From contig JAKSZT010017954.1 in the NCBI GenBank assembly GCA_026826555.1, forward strand, positions 1,933,825 to 1,997,824: DNA of 64,000 nucleotides, in the 5' to 3' direction. Under the pieces are notes generated by a model. That model was not told where the DNA came from and ran no database searches. It saw nothing but the letters and a program-made list of their open reading frames with translations. Below are positions 11,996 through 23,351 of this stretch, one piece after another (position 1 is the first letter of the stretch; each line of letters begins with the position of its first letter). Made by a program: the position numbers and the translations under genes. This DNA is from Tolypeutes matacus (Eukaryota > Chordata > Mammalia > Cingulata > Chlamyphoridae).

Positions 11996-12622
11996 AAGAT
12001 AATAAATTGATTTTTTTCCCTCTTGGGAATTGCCCCACTTGCAATTCCAGCCTTTACCACCAGGGGACAGGCTTAAAACACACACATCCCCACTCTGCCC
12101 TGCTGGCTGCTCAGCTGGGAGGACCGGTTGCCAGCTCAGAGCCCATAGGTTCTGGAACTTCGGGGATCCCTGCTCCGCTCACTGTTGTTCCTGTCCAGCC
12201 CTCAGGGGAACCCACTCCAGCCAGGGCAGCAAAGGGGAGTGAGGCTGAGGGGGCCGCCCCAGGGGCTGCTGCTGGGAGAAGGGACCAGAGGCAGTCAGGT
12301 GGGGTCCCCCATCCCCGGACAAAGGCAGTCTCTTACCAGATGTGGAGGAGCAGGGCCAGGAGGCAGCCTGGAATGCCTCTGCTGAGGGAGGGGCGCCAAG
12401 GGAGCCACGGAGTTGGGGGTAGGAAAGAAGAGAAATTTCCTTTGACCTGAAAAGAAGGACCTCCGGCCACCTGGACCAGCCACCCCCACCCTGGCTGGGC
12501 CCCCGGGCTGGGGGAGGGGCACCTGCAGACAGCAGGATGGGCCGGTGGTGCTGATGAGGCCCCCTAGCCTTGGCCCCCAAGACCACCTGGAGTCAAGTTT
12601 GGGTCCCTGCAGGGGCACCCAC

Positions 12623-13151
12623 TGTCAGGGTCCCGAGCCTGGTGGGGGAGGGGGGAGGAGCGGCTGCAGCTTTTCGTGGTCGGGGAGCAGCAGGTGTCAT
12701 TGCTCATGTGGAGGACGCAGAGCTGGTCGCCAGCCTGGCTGCCCAGGTACAGTGCCCATGCGGACTCAGTGTGAGGTAGCAGCTCTTCTGGGGGAAGGCG
12801 GCAGGGGCGGGTGTGTCCTCTGCCTTCCACGGGGCAGTGGAAGTCTGGGTGGCTGAGGGTGGCGCTGCAGGTCAGATGGCAGAGGCCTCAGGGGCAGGAC
12901 TCCACCGCCACCCCCAGCAGGCCAGCAGCTGCTCCCAGCCCCCCTCACCTGTGGCAGCACTCAGGCCCTCCTGCCCACTCACAGAAGGGAAACCAAGGCC
13001 TGCCCAGCGGCATCCACCATTGCCGTGCACCACCACCAACCAGATGGAGCCCACATCAGAGATGTCCTGGTGACCGCTCCAGCGTGAAGGTGGACCAGGT
13101 GAGCTCCCGGCCAGGGCGGCACATGAGAGCCGGGCACGTAACTGATGCCCC
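12623..13151 (-). pseudogene. Uroplakin-3b-like (UPK3BL-type) pseudogene, two decayed exons
   Basis: Two exon-like blocks resemble the UPK3BL paralogue of uroplakin 3b. The block at about 13018-13151 contains ISYVP, then in other frames LAG, TWSTFTLERS and DISDVGSIWLVVVHGN, and ends AATG/GTGGAT as UPK3B exon 2 does. The block at about 12623-12852 follows a CCCTCAG acceptor and encodes AEDTPAPAAFPQKSCYLTL. It then shifts frame to ALYLGSQAGDQLCVLHMSND and TKSCSR, and ends in a broken [12 protein letters not shown] motif with an in-frame TGA. The donor has lost a base (CAG/GTGGGT has become CAGTGGGT). At least three frame changes in the first block and two in the second rule out a functional uroplakin. 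Signal-peptide, transmembrane and tail exons were not recognised. It lies on the same strand as UPK3B, 22 kb downstream, so tandem duplication followed by loss is likely. Confidence 0.82.
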
Positions 13152-14205
13152 CTTGGGCGGATGGAGAGGGAGGGCCGAGAAGAGGCTGAACTGGGCAAGC
13201 AAGTCCCCCCACAGTTGCTCCCCCAGTCCAGTCTGAGCGGGGAGGCACCACCCTGCCCTGGGAGTACAGTCTGAAGGTGGAGACAGAGGGAGGAGTTAGG
13301 GCTCTCCCCTGAGAGAGCCATCAAGCATTACTTAGCAAGTCTCCCTAACAGCTGCGTCCCACGGGTTGCCTGAGTTCAGCTCCCTGCCGCCCTCCCTTGG
13401 GAGCCCCCTTTCGTTCCCTGCCCTGCCCCACCTGTGTCCCTGGGGTCTCTGAGTGATGGGTGGGGCCCAGGGAGGGGCAGACAGGGAAGGCAGGAGCTGC
13501 CCGCACAGTTCTCCTGGGGAAGGGTCTTTGACTTTGCTGAGGTGAGGCTGGGATCAGGGAGCAGCCTGAGCCCTAGGCCAGACGGTGCTTCTGGCATGCT
13601 GGTGTCCTTGGGCTCTGACCCTCTCTGCGCCTCACTTTACCCATCTCTTAAGTCCTTCCAGCTCCACCCGCGTGGCCTAGGTTGGCTGGTTTGGCAAGAG
13701 GAATGGCTTGGACAGGGGAGAGGTAGTGGGGTGACACAGGCAGGTCCCCACTGAATCCCCAGGAAATACCTTGGGCCATCCAGCAGGGGGCCCTGGGCTC
13801 TGGAGCCAAAGGCTGGCTCAGAGTCTAGAACAGCGTCTCCTCCTTCCCTTGCCCACAGTTCTCTGCCACCACCCTGTGCCCCCACACCCCTGCAGGTCCT
13901 GTCTCCTCTCAGCCCCTCACAGCCTCACTAGGGAAGCACAGGGTGGGGAGTGGGGGCAGAGCCAGCAGCCTGAGCCCAGATGCCACAGGGGACTCAGGAT
14001 ACAGTGGGGTGGGTCCAGCCTTGGTGCTCCGAGGGCTCAGAACCCCTAGTCAGCCCTCCCTGCAGCCCCTCCACGGTGCCCTTCCCCTCCCTGGGCCCAA
14101 ATATTGGGGAGAAGCAAAAAGATGGGGAGTGCTTTCATGTCAGCTTCCAGAGCCCTCTCCCTCTTTCAGTTCAGTTCCTTCCAATCCAATTCCTTTATTT
14201 TTAAA
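13152..14205. other. Upstream flank of the UPK3BL-like pseudogene
   Basis: A signal-peptide exon of the UPK3BL-like gene would be expected here on the minus strand, but I could not recognise one. A MIR piece lies at about 13605-13655. The rest is GC-rich unique sequence. Confidence 0.4.
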
Positions 14206-14290
14206 AATTTTAGGAGGTACCAGGGATCGAACCCAGGACCTCATACATAGGAAGCAGGAGCTCAACCACTTGAGCTACGTCCTCTCCCCT
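14206..14290 (-). mobile_element. DAS-type SINE, minus strand
   Basis: Read on the minus strand it runs from the tRNA-like head (GAGAGGACGTAGCTCAAGTG) through the B-box GGGTTCGATCCC to an A/T-rich tail. It ends in the poly-A-like ATTTTTAAAAATT (plus-strand view). Confidence 0.8.
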
Positions 14291-14296
14291 CATTTC

Positions 14297-14388
14297 CTTT
14301 TTTTTTTACCGGGAGGTACCGGGGATCGAACCCCGGTCTCTCCATATGGTAGACAGACGCCGAACCTCTTGAGCCACATCCGTTTCCC
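14297..14388 (-). mobile_element. DAS-type SINE, minus strand
   Basis: A second tRNA-derived SINE directly beside the previous one: head GGGAAACGGATGTGGCTCAA, B-box GGGGTTCGATCCCC and a T8 tract at its plus-strand start. The CTCATTTCCTTTT sequence occurs on both sides, at 14288 and 14389, as a target-site duplication. Confidence 0.85.
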
Positions 14389-14399
14389 CTCATTTCCTT

Positions 14400-15985
14400 T
14401 TAAGTCAACTCAGTTCCCAACAAGTGCCCGGCTCCGTGCTGAACCCTTTGCGGGGGGCAGACTTGATTCCTCCTTTCTCAGAGCTTCCAATCTTATCTTT
14501 GAGGCCTAGTGCACTCTGTATTCAGTAGGTACTTAAAGTTTGCTTAATGAAGAGAAAGGAGTGAGCTGGGGCTGGATCTCTAACCCCTGCAGCTTGAGGG
14601 CTGGCAGTGGCCCCAATCAGCGCCTGGGCCTTTTCGGGCTCCTTTAGGGAACGGCAGAAGGGGAAGGAGAGCACATTTGGTAAGAATCGGAGTGGGGGCT
14701 CGGGGGGGTGAGAATGAGGGAGGTGGTATGACTCACGCCCTGGTTTTTGGGGCAGGGGGAAGTATGTGCCTGTCTGGTGACCTCATTTGATGGGTTGTCT
14801 CTTCTGCCTGTCACCCAGGACCCAGACCCCAGACAGGAGGGGGGCTTGGAAGGCAGCTGGGGACGGTGGGGTGCGTCCTCCTGAAGCCCGAGACACAAGT
14901 GGGCTTCCCTGCCCGAGCCCCCACCCTACTCACCCAGGCAGGAGACGTGGCGGCGGCAGCAGCACCGCCGGCACCAGCTGCAGCCGAGACTGCCTCCCAC
15001 TGGGCCCCACGGCCAGGCCAATCATCCACCTGTCTGTCCATGTGAGGGGCCGCGTGCAGCCTAGACAGCCCCCAGAGGCTGCTAGTCTGTGCTGGGCTGG
15101 GGGGAGTGGCTTGTGGCACCTAGCGCTGCCCCTCCCAGGTGCCCCCTCCTTCCACCCAACTGATTGGACATGCTTGGGGCAGAACCTGTGGCCCCGTGGA
15201 TTTGGCATCACCAGTAGTCCAAAGAGTACAATCAGTTGATTTTGGCTTGTCACCAAGATAAGTCTGGACACCCCACCCCCACTCCAGGTGGGCCAGGCCA
15301 GGGGGTCCACAGAAGGAGGAGGCGGGCCCTAGGGTCTGCCATGCCCAAACGGTCTGCAGCCTGACAGCTGGGGCTTCCCACAGCCACCCCTTGCGGAAGG
15401 GAGCTTCCCTCATTTTCTAGCCGAGTCCTGGAGGGAGGGAAGGGGCCTTGTCCAAGGTCACCCAGCCAGCCAGGACAGAGCTGGGGACCAGAAGATCACC
15501 AACTGCAAGCTTAGCTACGCTCCCTGCAAGGCCCGCTGTCCCCCCAGCCCAGCCCAGTGGGGTCTCCCGGATGCTGTCCTCCCTCCCTCCTCCAACTGCA
15601 GCCACTGCCCAGGGCAGGGCAGGCCTTTCTCCTGACAGGGGGCTCCCAGCAGCCCTCAGGACAGAGGGGGGCCCTGGGCAGGTAGGCAGAGCAAGCCCTG
15701 AGCACCCCTCACTGGGCCCCCTGCCTCGAGCACCAGCCCTCCTCAGTCCAGCCCCCCAACACCTGGCCAGAACCCTCCTCAGCTCCAACCATGCCGGGCG
15801 TCTCCTCTGCTGAAAACCCCACAGGCTTTCAATGCCCATGGCCCTGATTCCTGGTGAGGAGGGGACGTGCCTCAGCTCCCCGGGGTGATTTGGATAGCCA
15901 CCCCAGCTCCAAAAATCTACTGTGGGAAGAAACTCTGGTAGGCAGCAGGAAACTTCAAGCATGTTGAGGCAGGAAGAGGTTGAGA
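14400..15985. other. Intergenic sequence, no gene recognised
   Basis: GC-rich, with a short antisense MIR piece near 15445-15475. No exon could be supported. Confidence 0.5.
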
Positions 15986-15989
15986 ACCG

Positions 15990-16320
15990 TGGGCCACTGG
16001 TGCTTAAAGTTCATAGTCGTCCCAATCAGATTCTCCTGGCTGCTTCTGCCTTGGAGCACCCAGTGCTCCCTCACACCCCTGAGCCTTTGCATGTGCCATT
16101 CCCCTGCCTGGAACCACCTTCTCCGCAAGGAGAAAACTCCTATCGCTACTTCAAAACCCAGCTGTCGGCTCCTGGGCCAAGTCTTTGCAGACACTCTTCC
16201 CGCCTGTTTCTCTGACCCCCTAACAAAATGAATCTCTTCTCTCAGAGTTCCCACGGCACTTTGCACAGACTGGTGTCCTTCCAGCTGCTCCCTAGCCAGT
16301 CAGCTGTGCACTATCCATCC
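15990..16320 (-). repeat. L2 fragment, antisense
   Basis: Motifs of antisense L2 3' sequence: CCATTCCCCTGCCTGGAACC, TACTTCAAAACCCAGCTG and CTTTGCAGACACTCTTCC. Confidence 0.65.
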
Positions 16321-16639
16321 CACTCCGGGCCCAGCTGGGGCTGGGGCAGGTGAGAAGCTGACCACCTGTAGCTGTCCCTGCTACAGGTCCCAGGAGCCCT
16401 GTCCCATCAAAGTCCTGGGTTGGCGTAGCAAGGGCCAGCGTGGTTTTCAGACCCTGGAAGAGCTGCTGCTCACATAGGAATGGCCTAGTTTCAAGTCACA
16501 AGACACATCAGGATCAAAGCTGGTTATAGAGGCAATAAAAGCCCTTCCTGGGACATTTCACAATCCTCTTTGGATTCGCCGGCACACATCACTGCCCCAT
16601 GGTAAGCAACAGGGCATGATTTGGAGAGAAGAGACACTC

Positions 16640-16680
16640 TCTGTTAGGGGTTGAATTGTGTCCCCCTTCAAAAGTATGTT
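16640..16680 (+). repeat. LTR head fragment interrupted by a SINE
   Basis: GGGGTTGAATTGTGTCCCCC resembles the first bases of a MaLR-type LTR. It is cut immediately by the SINE that starts at 16681. Confidence 0.4.
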
Positions 16681-16792
16681 AGGGGGAGCGGATGTAGCTC
16701 AGTGGTTGAGCACCTGCTTCCCATGTATGAGGTCCTGGGTTCGATCCCTGGTGCCTCCTAAAAACAAAACAAACAAATGAAAAAAAACAACT
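16681..16792 (+). mobile_element. DAS-type SINE (short A-tailed subtype)
   Basis: GGGGGAGCGGATGTAGCTCA, GTTGAGCACCTGCTTCCC and B-box GGGTTCGATCCC, then CCTCCTAAAAACAAAAC and an A-rich tail. Confidence 0.88.
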
Positions 16793-16798
16793 CTCATT

Positions 16799-17012
16799 GG
16801 GCACCGGATGTAGCTCAGTGGTTTTTTTTTTTTTAAAGATTTTATTTATTCATTTATCCCCCCCTTGCTGCTTGTGCTCGCTGGGTCAGCCAACCACGCC
16901 GTGCGGGGGGGCCTGCCCTCACCAGGAGGCCCCGGGAACCGAACCCGGGGCCTCCCATATGGTAAACGGGAGCCCTACTGATTGAGCCACAGCCGCTTCC
17001 CTCAGCGGTTTT
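16799..17012 (-). mobile_element. DAS-type SINE inserted (minus) into another SINE's A-box
   Basis: A head fragment of one SINE (GGGCACCGGATGTAGCTCAG, 16799-16819) is broken by a full minus-strand SINE whose poly-T starts at about 16821. It contains the TTATTTATTCATTTATCCCC tail and the GGAACCGAACCCGGGG B-box and ends GCCGCTTCC near 17000. CTCAGTGGTTTTT and CTCAGCGGTTTTT flank the insert. Confidence 0.88.
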
Positions 17013-20000
17013 TAATTTTTAAAAAATATATATTTTTTAAATTTTTAAAAAGATACTTAGATTACATAAATGTTATACAAAAATTGTAAGGATTCCCATG
17101 TTCCCCACCTCCCACTCCTCCCATAACCTCCCACATAAACATCCTTCATCAGTGTGGCACATCATCTGCAATGGATATACACATCCTGGGGCTTTGCCAC
17201 TAAGCATGGACCATAGTTCACCTTATAGACCACACTCTCTCCCACACAGTTCTGCATGTTATATAATGATGTAAAATGGCCTATATCTGTCGTGACAATG
17301 TCACTCAGGGTAATTCCCGAGTCCCCAAAAAGCCCCTGTATTACAACTGCTTTTCCCTCTCCCTGCCCCCAGAGCGTCCAGTGGCCACTGGCTCCACATT
17401 AATGTTGTAATTTCTTCCATTGTTTGAATCACAATATGTTTATAACAGAACACCAGTAAGTCCACTCTAGTCCATAGCTCTTTCCCCAATCCTGAGGAGT
17501 CTGAGATGGTGACCTCACCTCCAAGTGAGAGGGGGCTTATATCTGATGGATAAGATGTATGGGATTATCCTGCCCGCATCTGCAGACTCTCTCCATTCCC
17601 TGGGATGGCCATTGTCCATCATCTCCCCACCAGGTGTCCAGGGTGAGTCCACTGAGCTGTAGAGTAGGAGTTGCAGCTCCACCGAGATTCTGGGCCCAGC
17701 TGGCACATGGACAGCCCAAAGACTCCAGTCTCTGGTAGTACACCTACAAACTCCGGCACCATATATAGGTTTGAATAGAAGGGACAGATGGACCATGTGC
17801 AGGGAAGATATATTTGGGTCCAACTCTGTCACTCTCAGGAGCAAGGATTCCAAAGTAAGGCCCACTGATAAGGCACTAAACTCTGGGGCTATCCACCCTG
17901 ATATAGGACCTGGGTGTCTCCAGAGCCCTCAGGAGCCCCTCTGTTTGGGGTGATATCCACACTGGAAGCCTATGAAGTCCTATTGAGATGTGCATAAGCA
18001 TTACCTCTGGGATGACCTCCCGACTCACTTTGAAGTCTCTTAGCCATATGAACTCATTTGTCTTTACCTTTCCCCCCTTTTATCCGGGGTCTTTTTCCAG
18101 TCGTATTGCCCATTGGCACTTGTTAGTAATCCCTTGATGCCAGGGAGGCTCATCCCTGGGAGTCATGTCCCATGCTGGGAGGAAAGTAATGCATTCATAG
18201 CTGAGTTTGGCTTAGAGAGAGGCCACATCTGAGCACCAAGGAGGCTCTCAGGAGGAAACCCTTAGGCACCCCATAATACTAGGCTAAGTTTCAATTTCAA
18301 GAGCAAAGACTCATAAGATTAGTCATCAATAACAAGAGCCCATCAGTGGATCATCCTCCTTTGCCAGATACTGCCCCTGCACTTGGGGAACTGTTGCTAC
18401 TCCCTTGGGGAATATGGCAGAGCTCTCCTGGATGGGAATTCAGTATTCTCTCATTTATTGATTGGTTCTCCACCCACTGTGACCATGTCCCGTGAGCATT
18501 TGAACAATTTTGTATACCTTTCATGTATGTTCAGGTGAACTTCCTCCCATGCAACCCCCATCCCTGACACCCCCCACCAACGATCCTCTCCCACCCCAGT
18601 TGTAACCCTTCTGTGATCCAAAGCTTCTTTAAAGATGAAGCCAATACAATAGCCAAATACAATTAATAGGAAAATAAAATAATAATGATGCTTAAATGTA
18701 AGAGATAAAATACATGAAAACTTAAAAAAAAACTAAAAATTAAATTAAATTAAAGGATTGGGTTATTCAAAAAATGAGAAAAAGTTTTTTTTAAAATTAA
18801 AAAACAAAATTTTTTTTGACATTTTGCCTTTTATCACTACAATATCTGTTGTCCAGTCTGTACCGTGGCACCTTCCCCCTCTCAGTCCCCAGTGTCTCAT
18901 TATTTTTCATTTAATTTTCAAAGAAATTTTAGGTCGCAGCAAAGTCACACACAGAATACAAGAGACGCTCATATTACCCAACCTCCTCCCCCTTTCCTCA
19001 CCCCATATTAAAACCTTTTTGTATGTGGATGGTAGCATTGTTATAACTGATATACAGATAGTGAAACACAGCTACTAAACATTGTCAATGGTTTATAGTA
19101 TGGTTTACATTTTGGATCGTACACTTTTATAAATCTTGATGATATTTACCATGTCTTGTGTCCATCCCTGTAAGGTAATGAAAAACATTTCCACTGACCA
19201 CTAAATACCCCCTTTTTTGATCTATTCTGTTCCTCCCTCCCCACCCCCCAGCCCCTGGGGCCCACGACGACTCCCTGGCTTGACTCATTGGATGACAAGA
19301 TTCACAGTTACATTGCAACAAGAGGTCATGACACACTGGTTTGTCCTTCACTATTAGGAACCATCCTTGCTCTTAAGAGTTGCCCACCTGTCTATTTCTG
19401 AGCAAATCGGTCCTCCCAAAGATGGGAGTCCATCTCCTTCCCACTCATTGTGTGGGTCTCCATCCACTGATACAACATATTATGACAGGATGAACACTCA
19501 CACACTCCCTAGAAGCCTGCTCCAGGCGCTCCCTGTCCCAAATTCCCGCCCCCCCCCAACCAACACCCTAAAGCAGTGACACTTCCTTGTCATATTGCCA
19601 TAAAAGCATTCCCACCTCTGTACTTTCAACCTCATACCCACAAATCCCAAGTGTTCACCTGGTCCCACTCCCATCTCTCCCCTCAGTATCCTGGGTATTC
19701 TAACCCACCCTTTCCAATCTACCCACCTGTCAACCCTGCACCACCCAACCCAATATATCACTACCCTCCTGTCCCATCCCTTCAATACACAACTACACTC
19801 TATCACTTTACCATAGGTTATGTCCATATGGATGATGGCTCATGCCTTTCTCTTCTCTTTCTCTTTCTTGTACACCTATTTTTCAGACAATAGTTCTCAG
19901 AGACTGCTCAATTTCCTTAATTCATATCAGTGAGGTCATGTACTGCTCATCCTTCAATGCCTGACTTGCTTCATTCAACATAAGGTCTTCCAGATTCATC
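17013..20000 (-). mobile_element. Long xenarthran LINE-like repeat (probable L1 3' region), copy A
   Basis: About 3 kb of moderately AT-rich sequence with no long open frame. Much of it recurs at 41460-42780. Shared blocks include GGCTAAGTTTCAATTTCAAG (18285 and 41509) and, inverted, the 18840-19830 part (for example TTTGCAGGTACATGGTTGAA-like text). The 3'-like motifs resemble the LINE end at 56520-56700, so I read it as L1-derived. No TSD was identified. Confidence 0.55.
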
Positions 20001-20024
20001 CATGTTAGCCCGTGTGTTAGCACT

Positions 20025-20083
20025 TTACATGGGAAAGTAAATGGGAAGCAGGCGCTTAACCACTGAGCTACACCTGCTCCCCT
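20025..20083 (-). mobile_element. SINE fragment, minus strand
   Basis: ATGGGAAGCAGGCGCTTAAC and CACTGAGCTACACCTGCTCCCC form the tRNA-like head of a DAS-type SINE. The 3' part is missing. Confidence 0.7.
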
Positions 20084-21054
20084 GGAGGACATTATTTTTC
20101 AAATGCAAAAACCATCATAACCATCTCTGGCTATAATGATGCACTTACACTCTAGTCGCTTTTCATTCCAAAAAATACTTAAACTTTGCCAATCATTTAT
20201 TGCAGTGAACTGCAAAAAATAACATACCATTTCTGTCAATACTGCACAGTCACTCAGTGGGTTTTTTCATGACCAGTTTTTTCTTGGATACACCAGCAGA
20301 TGGTTTCAGAGTTTTCAAGTTTAAAAATTGTTGTAGTTCATCAGCGACTAACTGAGCCCCAAGGAGACTAGGATTGGGGCAGCCAAACACGGGGGCAAAC
20401 GCTAGGGGCAAGGCAGAGGAGGTCAGGGCGGGAGCCCACGGGAAGCAGAGTCGGGGGGGTGAGTTCCGGCGGGCACAGGGTGCTCCATGCGGATCTCTCC
20501 TCTGAGGGGCCCCCATATCTTTTACTACAGAGCTGTCCTTCTGTCCTACCACCGTTCTGTCCTACCCCAGGGTACAGTGCTACAGGGAAGCGTTCCCTGG
20601 CTGGTCTCAGCTCCCCCCTCCAAGTGCTCCTCTAGCACCTGCTTGCACCTCACTGCAATCTCACAGAGTGTGACCTCAAGCACAAGTGACCTCTACACAC
20701 CTGTAGGCTTCTCCAGCCTCCTTGAAGGCGGGAGCTGACCCTTCCTCACCCACCCTGTGCCTCTCCCGGGGCCCACCACCAAGTAGCTGTTTCCGCACAC
20801 TGGTGGGTAAATGGGTGTCAGTTACAGGCACCCTGCAATTAGTCAGAGGAAGTTGGGTCAGACATGCAGAATTTTTTGTTTTATTATTATTATTTTATTT
20901 TTTTCCATGTATGAGGATTTTATTGTCAATTTTTTCCATCACTGGAATGATGTTGGCTGGCATACTTACATATCTTCAAGCGTTTAACTTTCTGCCTTCA
21001 CTTTTCATAGCTTTTTTAAACAACCTTTTTTAAATGGTCGGATTATCATTCCTA
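20084..21054. other. Intergenic sequence with one unexplained minus-strand frame
   Basis: The minus-strand frame 20250-20552 (100 codons) ends with a lysine-rich VSKKKLVMKKPTE. A TTTATT at about 20197-20202 could be its AATAAA. I do not recognise the protein. The rest holds nothing I can name. Confidence 0.3.
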
Positions 21055-21560
21055 AAGACATTTGTTTGTCTATGAAAAGCATTAATAAGAAAACTTAGCA
21101 AATTTGCTGGATATAAAATTGGAATAGGACAAAATTGCTTTTCTGTAAAATACATATAATTGGAAAATGTAAAAATAAAATAATATACTAGATAGCCACC
21201 AAAAAATAGAAAATAATTAGGTATGAACCTTTGAAAAAATACAGCATTTGCAAGACCCTATGGACAAAGTTATATATATATTTTTGGAAGACATTAAAAA
21301 TATCTAAATGAATGGGATTCATATACAATAGTAATGGATAATAGAGTGCAATACTGAAACAATGTAATAGCTTCAACGCAATGCCAGTAAAAATCCCCAA
21401 AGACTATTTTTTTTAATTTCATAAGTTGATTCTAAAATGTTTACGGAAGAAAAAAGGACAAGAATAAACAATACATTTCAGATACAAAGATGGTCAAAAC
21501 ACTACCAAATATCAAGACTTATTGTGATGTTATAGTAATTAATCTGGAGGGGGGTGAGAT
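21055..21560 (+). mobile_element. Degenerate L1 ORF2 3'-half fragment
   Basis: Motifs in the order expected for the L1 ORF2 C-terminal half: AATTTGCTGGATATAAAATT, AGGTATGAACCTTTGAAAAA, AATGCCAGTAAAAATCCCCA and ACTACCAAATATCAAGACTT. Frame is lost. Confidence 0.7.
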
Positions 21561-21819
21561 GGGGTAGAGAAAGAACAGTAGATTGCTGGAACACTACAGA
21601 GGTGGAAACAGACCAGGTTTCAATATTCTATTGAAGTATATCATTCATACATGAACATACACAAACAGCAAGTGTAGAGTAAAAGTTGTGAACTTACAAA
21701 ATAAACATGCATAACATCATACAGGGGTCCCATACATCACCCCTCCACCAACAACACCTTGCATTCTCGTGAAGCATTTGTTACAAACCATGAAAGAGCA
21801 TTGTCAAAATATTACTACT

Positions 21820-22171
21820 GGGAAGAGGATGTGGCTCAAGTGATTGGGCATCCGTCTACCATATGGGAGGACCCGGGTTCGATCCCTGGGATCTCTTGGT
21901 AAAAAGGTGACAGGCAAGCCGGGCCCGCGCAGCAAACCACAAAGCAAGATGATGACACAACAAAAAAGAGACGCAGGGGAGAGTCAAGGCGAGATGCACC
22001 AGAAACCAGGAACTGAGGTGGCGCAAGTGACAGGAAGCCTCCCTCCCACATCAGAGGTCCCTAGGATCGAATCCCGGTGAAGCCTGGAGGAAAAAAATGA
22101 GAAGAGAAGAAACAGACACAGAGGATTACCCAGTGATTGGACATAGTTAGCAAGCGGGGGCGGAGTGGGGG
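21820..22171 (+). mobile_element. Dimeric DAS-type SINE with 12-bp target-site duplication
   Basis: Two tandem tRNA-like units: GGAAGAGGATGTGGCTCAAG with B-box GGGTTCGATCCC, then GAGGTGGCGCAAGTGACAGG with GGATCGAATCCC. AATATTACTACT occurs at 21808-21819 and again at 22172-22183. Confidence 0.92.
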
Positions 22172-22267
22172 AATATTACTACTAACTACAGCCCATATCT
22201 TACATTTGGTGTATTTCCCCCCCAACCCAGTGACTATTTTGCCTTCTTTGTTTATTTAGTTTAGTTT

Positions 22268-22373
22268 GTTTGTTTGTTTGTTTGTTTTTTTACCGGGAGG
22301 TCCCGGGGATTGAACCCGGGTCCCTCCATATGGGAGACAGATGCCCAACCATTTGAGCCACATCCGTCCCCCT
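22268..22373 (-). mobile_element. DAS-type SINE, minus strand
   Basis: A (GTTT)n tail on the plus strand, then TACCGGGAGGTCCCGGGGAT, TTGAACCCGGG and GAGCCACATCCGTCCCCC. This is a short tRNA-derived SINE read in reverse. Confidence 0.85.
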
Positions 22374-22909
22374 TAATTTGTTTTTTATATCAGTGTACAA
22401 GTAACTCAGTTGACACAAGATAACTGCAATAGCAGTACATCTGCTGTAGTTAGCAGCTACTTTCCTCCTTATTACTGTTCATTCCTCTTCATGAGGGATT
22501 TGGGGTGACGTCCACTCTGACATGCAGAATTTTAGGCAGATGTGTGGGCCTCTGTGAGAGAGCAGCTCACCCAGCCTCAGGCGCCGTCACAGGAGAAGGA
22601 GGGTGGGCCCACGGGGTCTAATCGGAGCCCGGGCAGCGAGTCTAGAACAGACTCAGCTCTGGAAAAGCTTTCATCATCACCCAACTTTTTGTTACAGAAA
22701 CGGTCGTACCTGCAGGAGAGGTGGAAGGATAGTACGGGGAGCAGACTTATACATGTCTCCCTCCTCGACTTAGCAGCTATGAGCACTGGGCTGTATTCGC
22801 TCCACATCACGACCTGGGGAGAGCTTGCTTCGTTCTCTTAAGGTCACATTCTTGCTCGTTGACTCATCATCTCCTCAGATCCCGAGACATGGGCAGGACA
22901 GGGATGATG
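22374..22909. other. Intergenic sequence, no gene recognised
   Basis: No named repeat or exon recognised. Short open frames on both strands overlap and lack support. Confidence 0.45.
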
Positions 22910-22919
22910 AGAAAACCAG

Positions 22920-23112
22920 GGAAGCGGCTGTGGCTCAATCAGTAGGGCTCCCGTTTACCATATGGGAGGCCCCGGGTTCGGTTCCCGGGGCCTCCTGGTG
23001 AGGGCAGGCCCGCCCGCACGGCGTGGTTGGCTGACTCAGCGAGCACAAGCAGCAAGGGGGGGATAAATGAATAAATAAATTTAAATAAAATAAAATAAAA
23101 TAAAATAAAAAA
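22920..23112 (+). mobile_element. DAS-III-like SINE with 10-bp target-site duplication
   Basis: Consensus-like: GGAAGCGGCTGTGGCTCAAT, GGGTTCGGTTCCCGGGG, CAGCAAGGGGGGGATAAATG and an AAATA-rich tail. AGAAAACCAG occurs at 22910-22919 and 23113-23122. Confidence 0.95.
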
Positions 23113-23229
23113 AGAAAACCAGATTCACGGGGAGAGGAACTTTCTGCAGCCCTGAGGTGGGTCAGTGGCAGAGCTGGAAACCGGCCAAGGTCTTCTGATG
23201 TCCAGGAGGGGATGTGCAATCTTCCCCAT

Positions 23230-23351
23230 TTTTTTTTTTTTTTTTTTTTAAATTTTTAAAAATTTTTTACCAGGAGGAACAAGGGGATCAAAACCCGGTC
23301 CCTCTATATGGTAAACACACACCGAACCTCTTGAGCCACATCCGTTTCCCT
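23230..23351 (-). mobile_element. DAS-type SINE, minus strand, 10-bp target-site duplication
   Basis: A poly-T start, then CAGGAGGAACAAGGGGATCA, AAACCCGGTCCCTC and GAGCCACATCCGTTTCCC. TCTTCCCCAT is repeated at 23220-23229 and 23352-23361. Confidence 0.9.

Noticed and set aside
12007..12450. Plus-strand open frame and expected UPK3BL exons 4-6 near 12.0-12.6 kb
   Set aside because: I looked for the VKFL, transmembrane and tail segments of the paralogue on the minus strand and could not identify them. The plus-strand frame has no recognisable family.
16681..16760. tRNA gene candidates at SINE heads (here and at about twenty other sites)
   Set aside because: They have A and B boxes and a tRNA-like shape, but each is followed by a SINE body and A-rich tail, many with target-site duplications. 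They are retroposed SINEs rather than tRNA genes.
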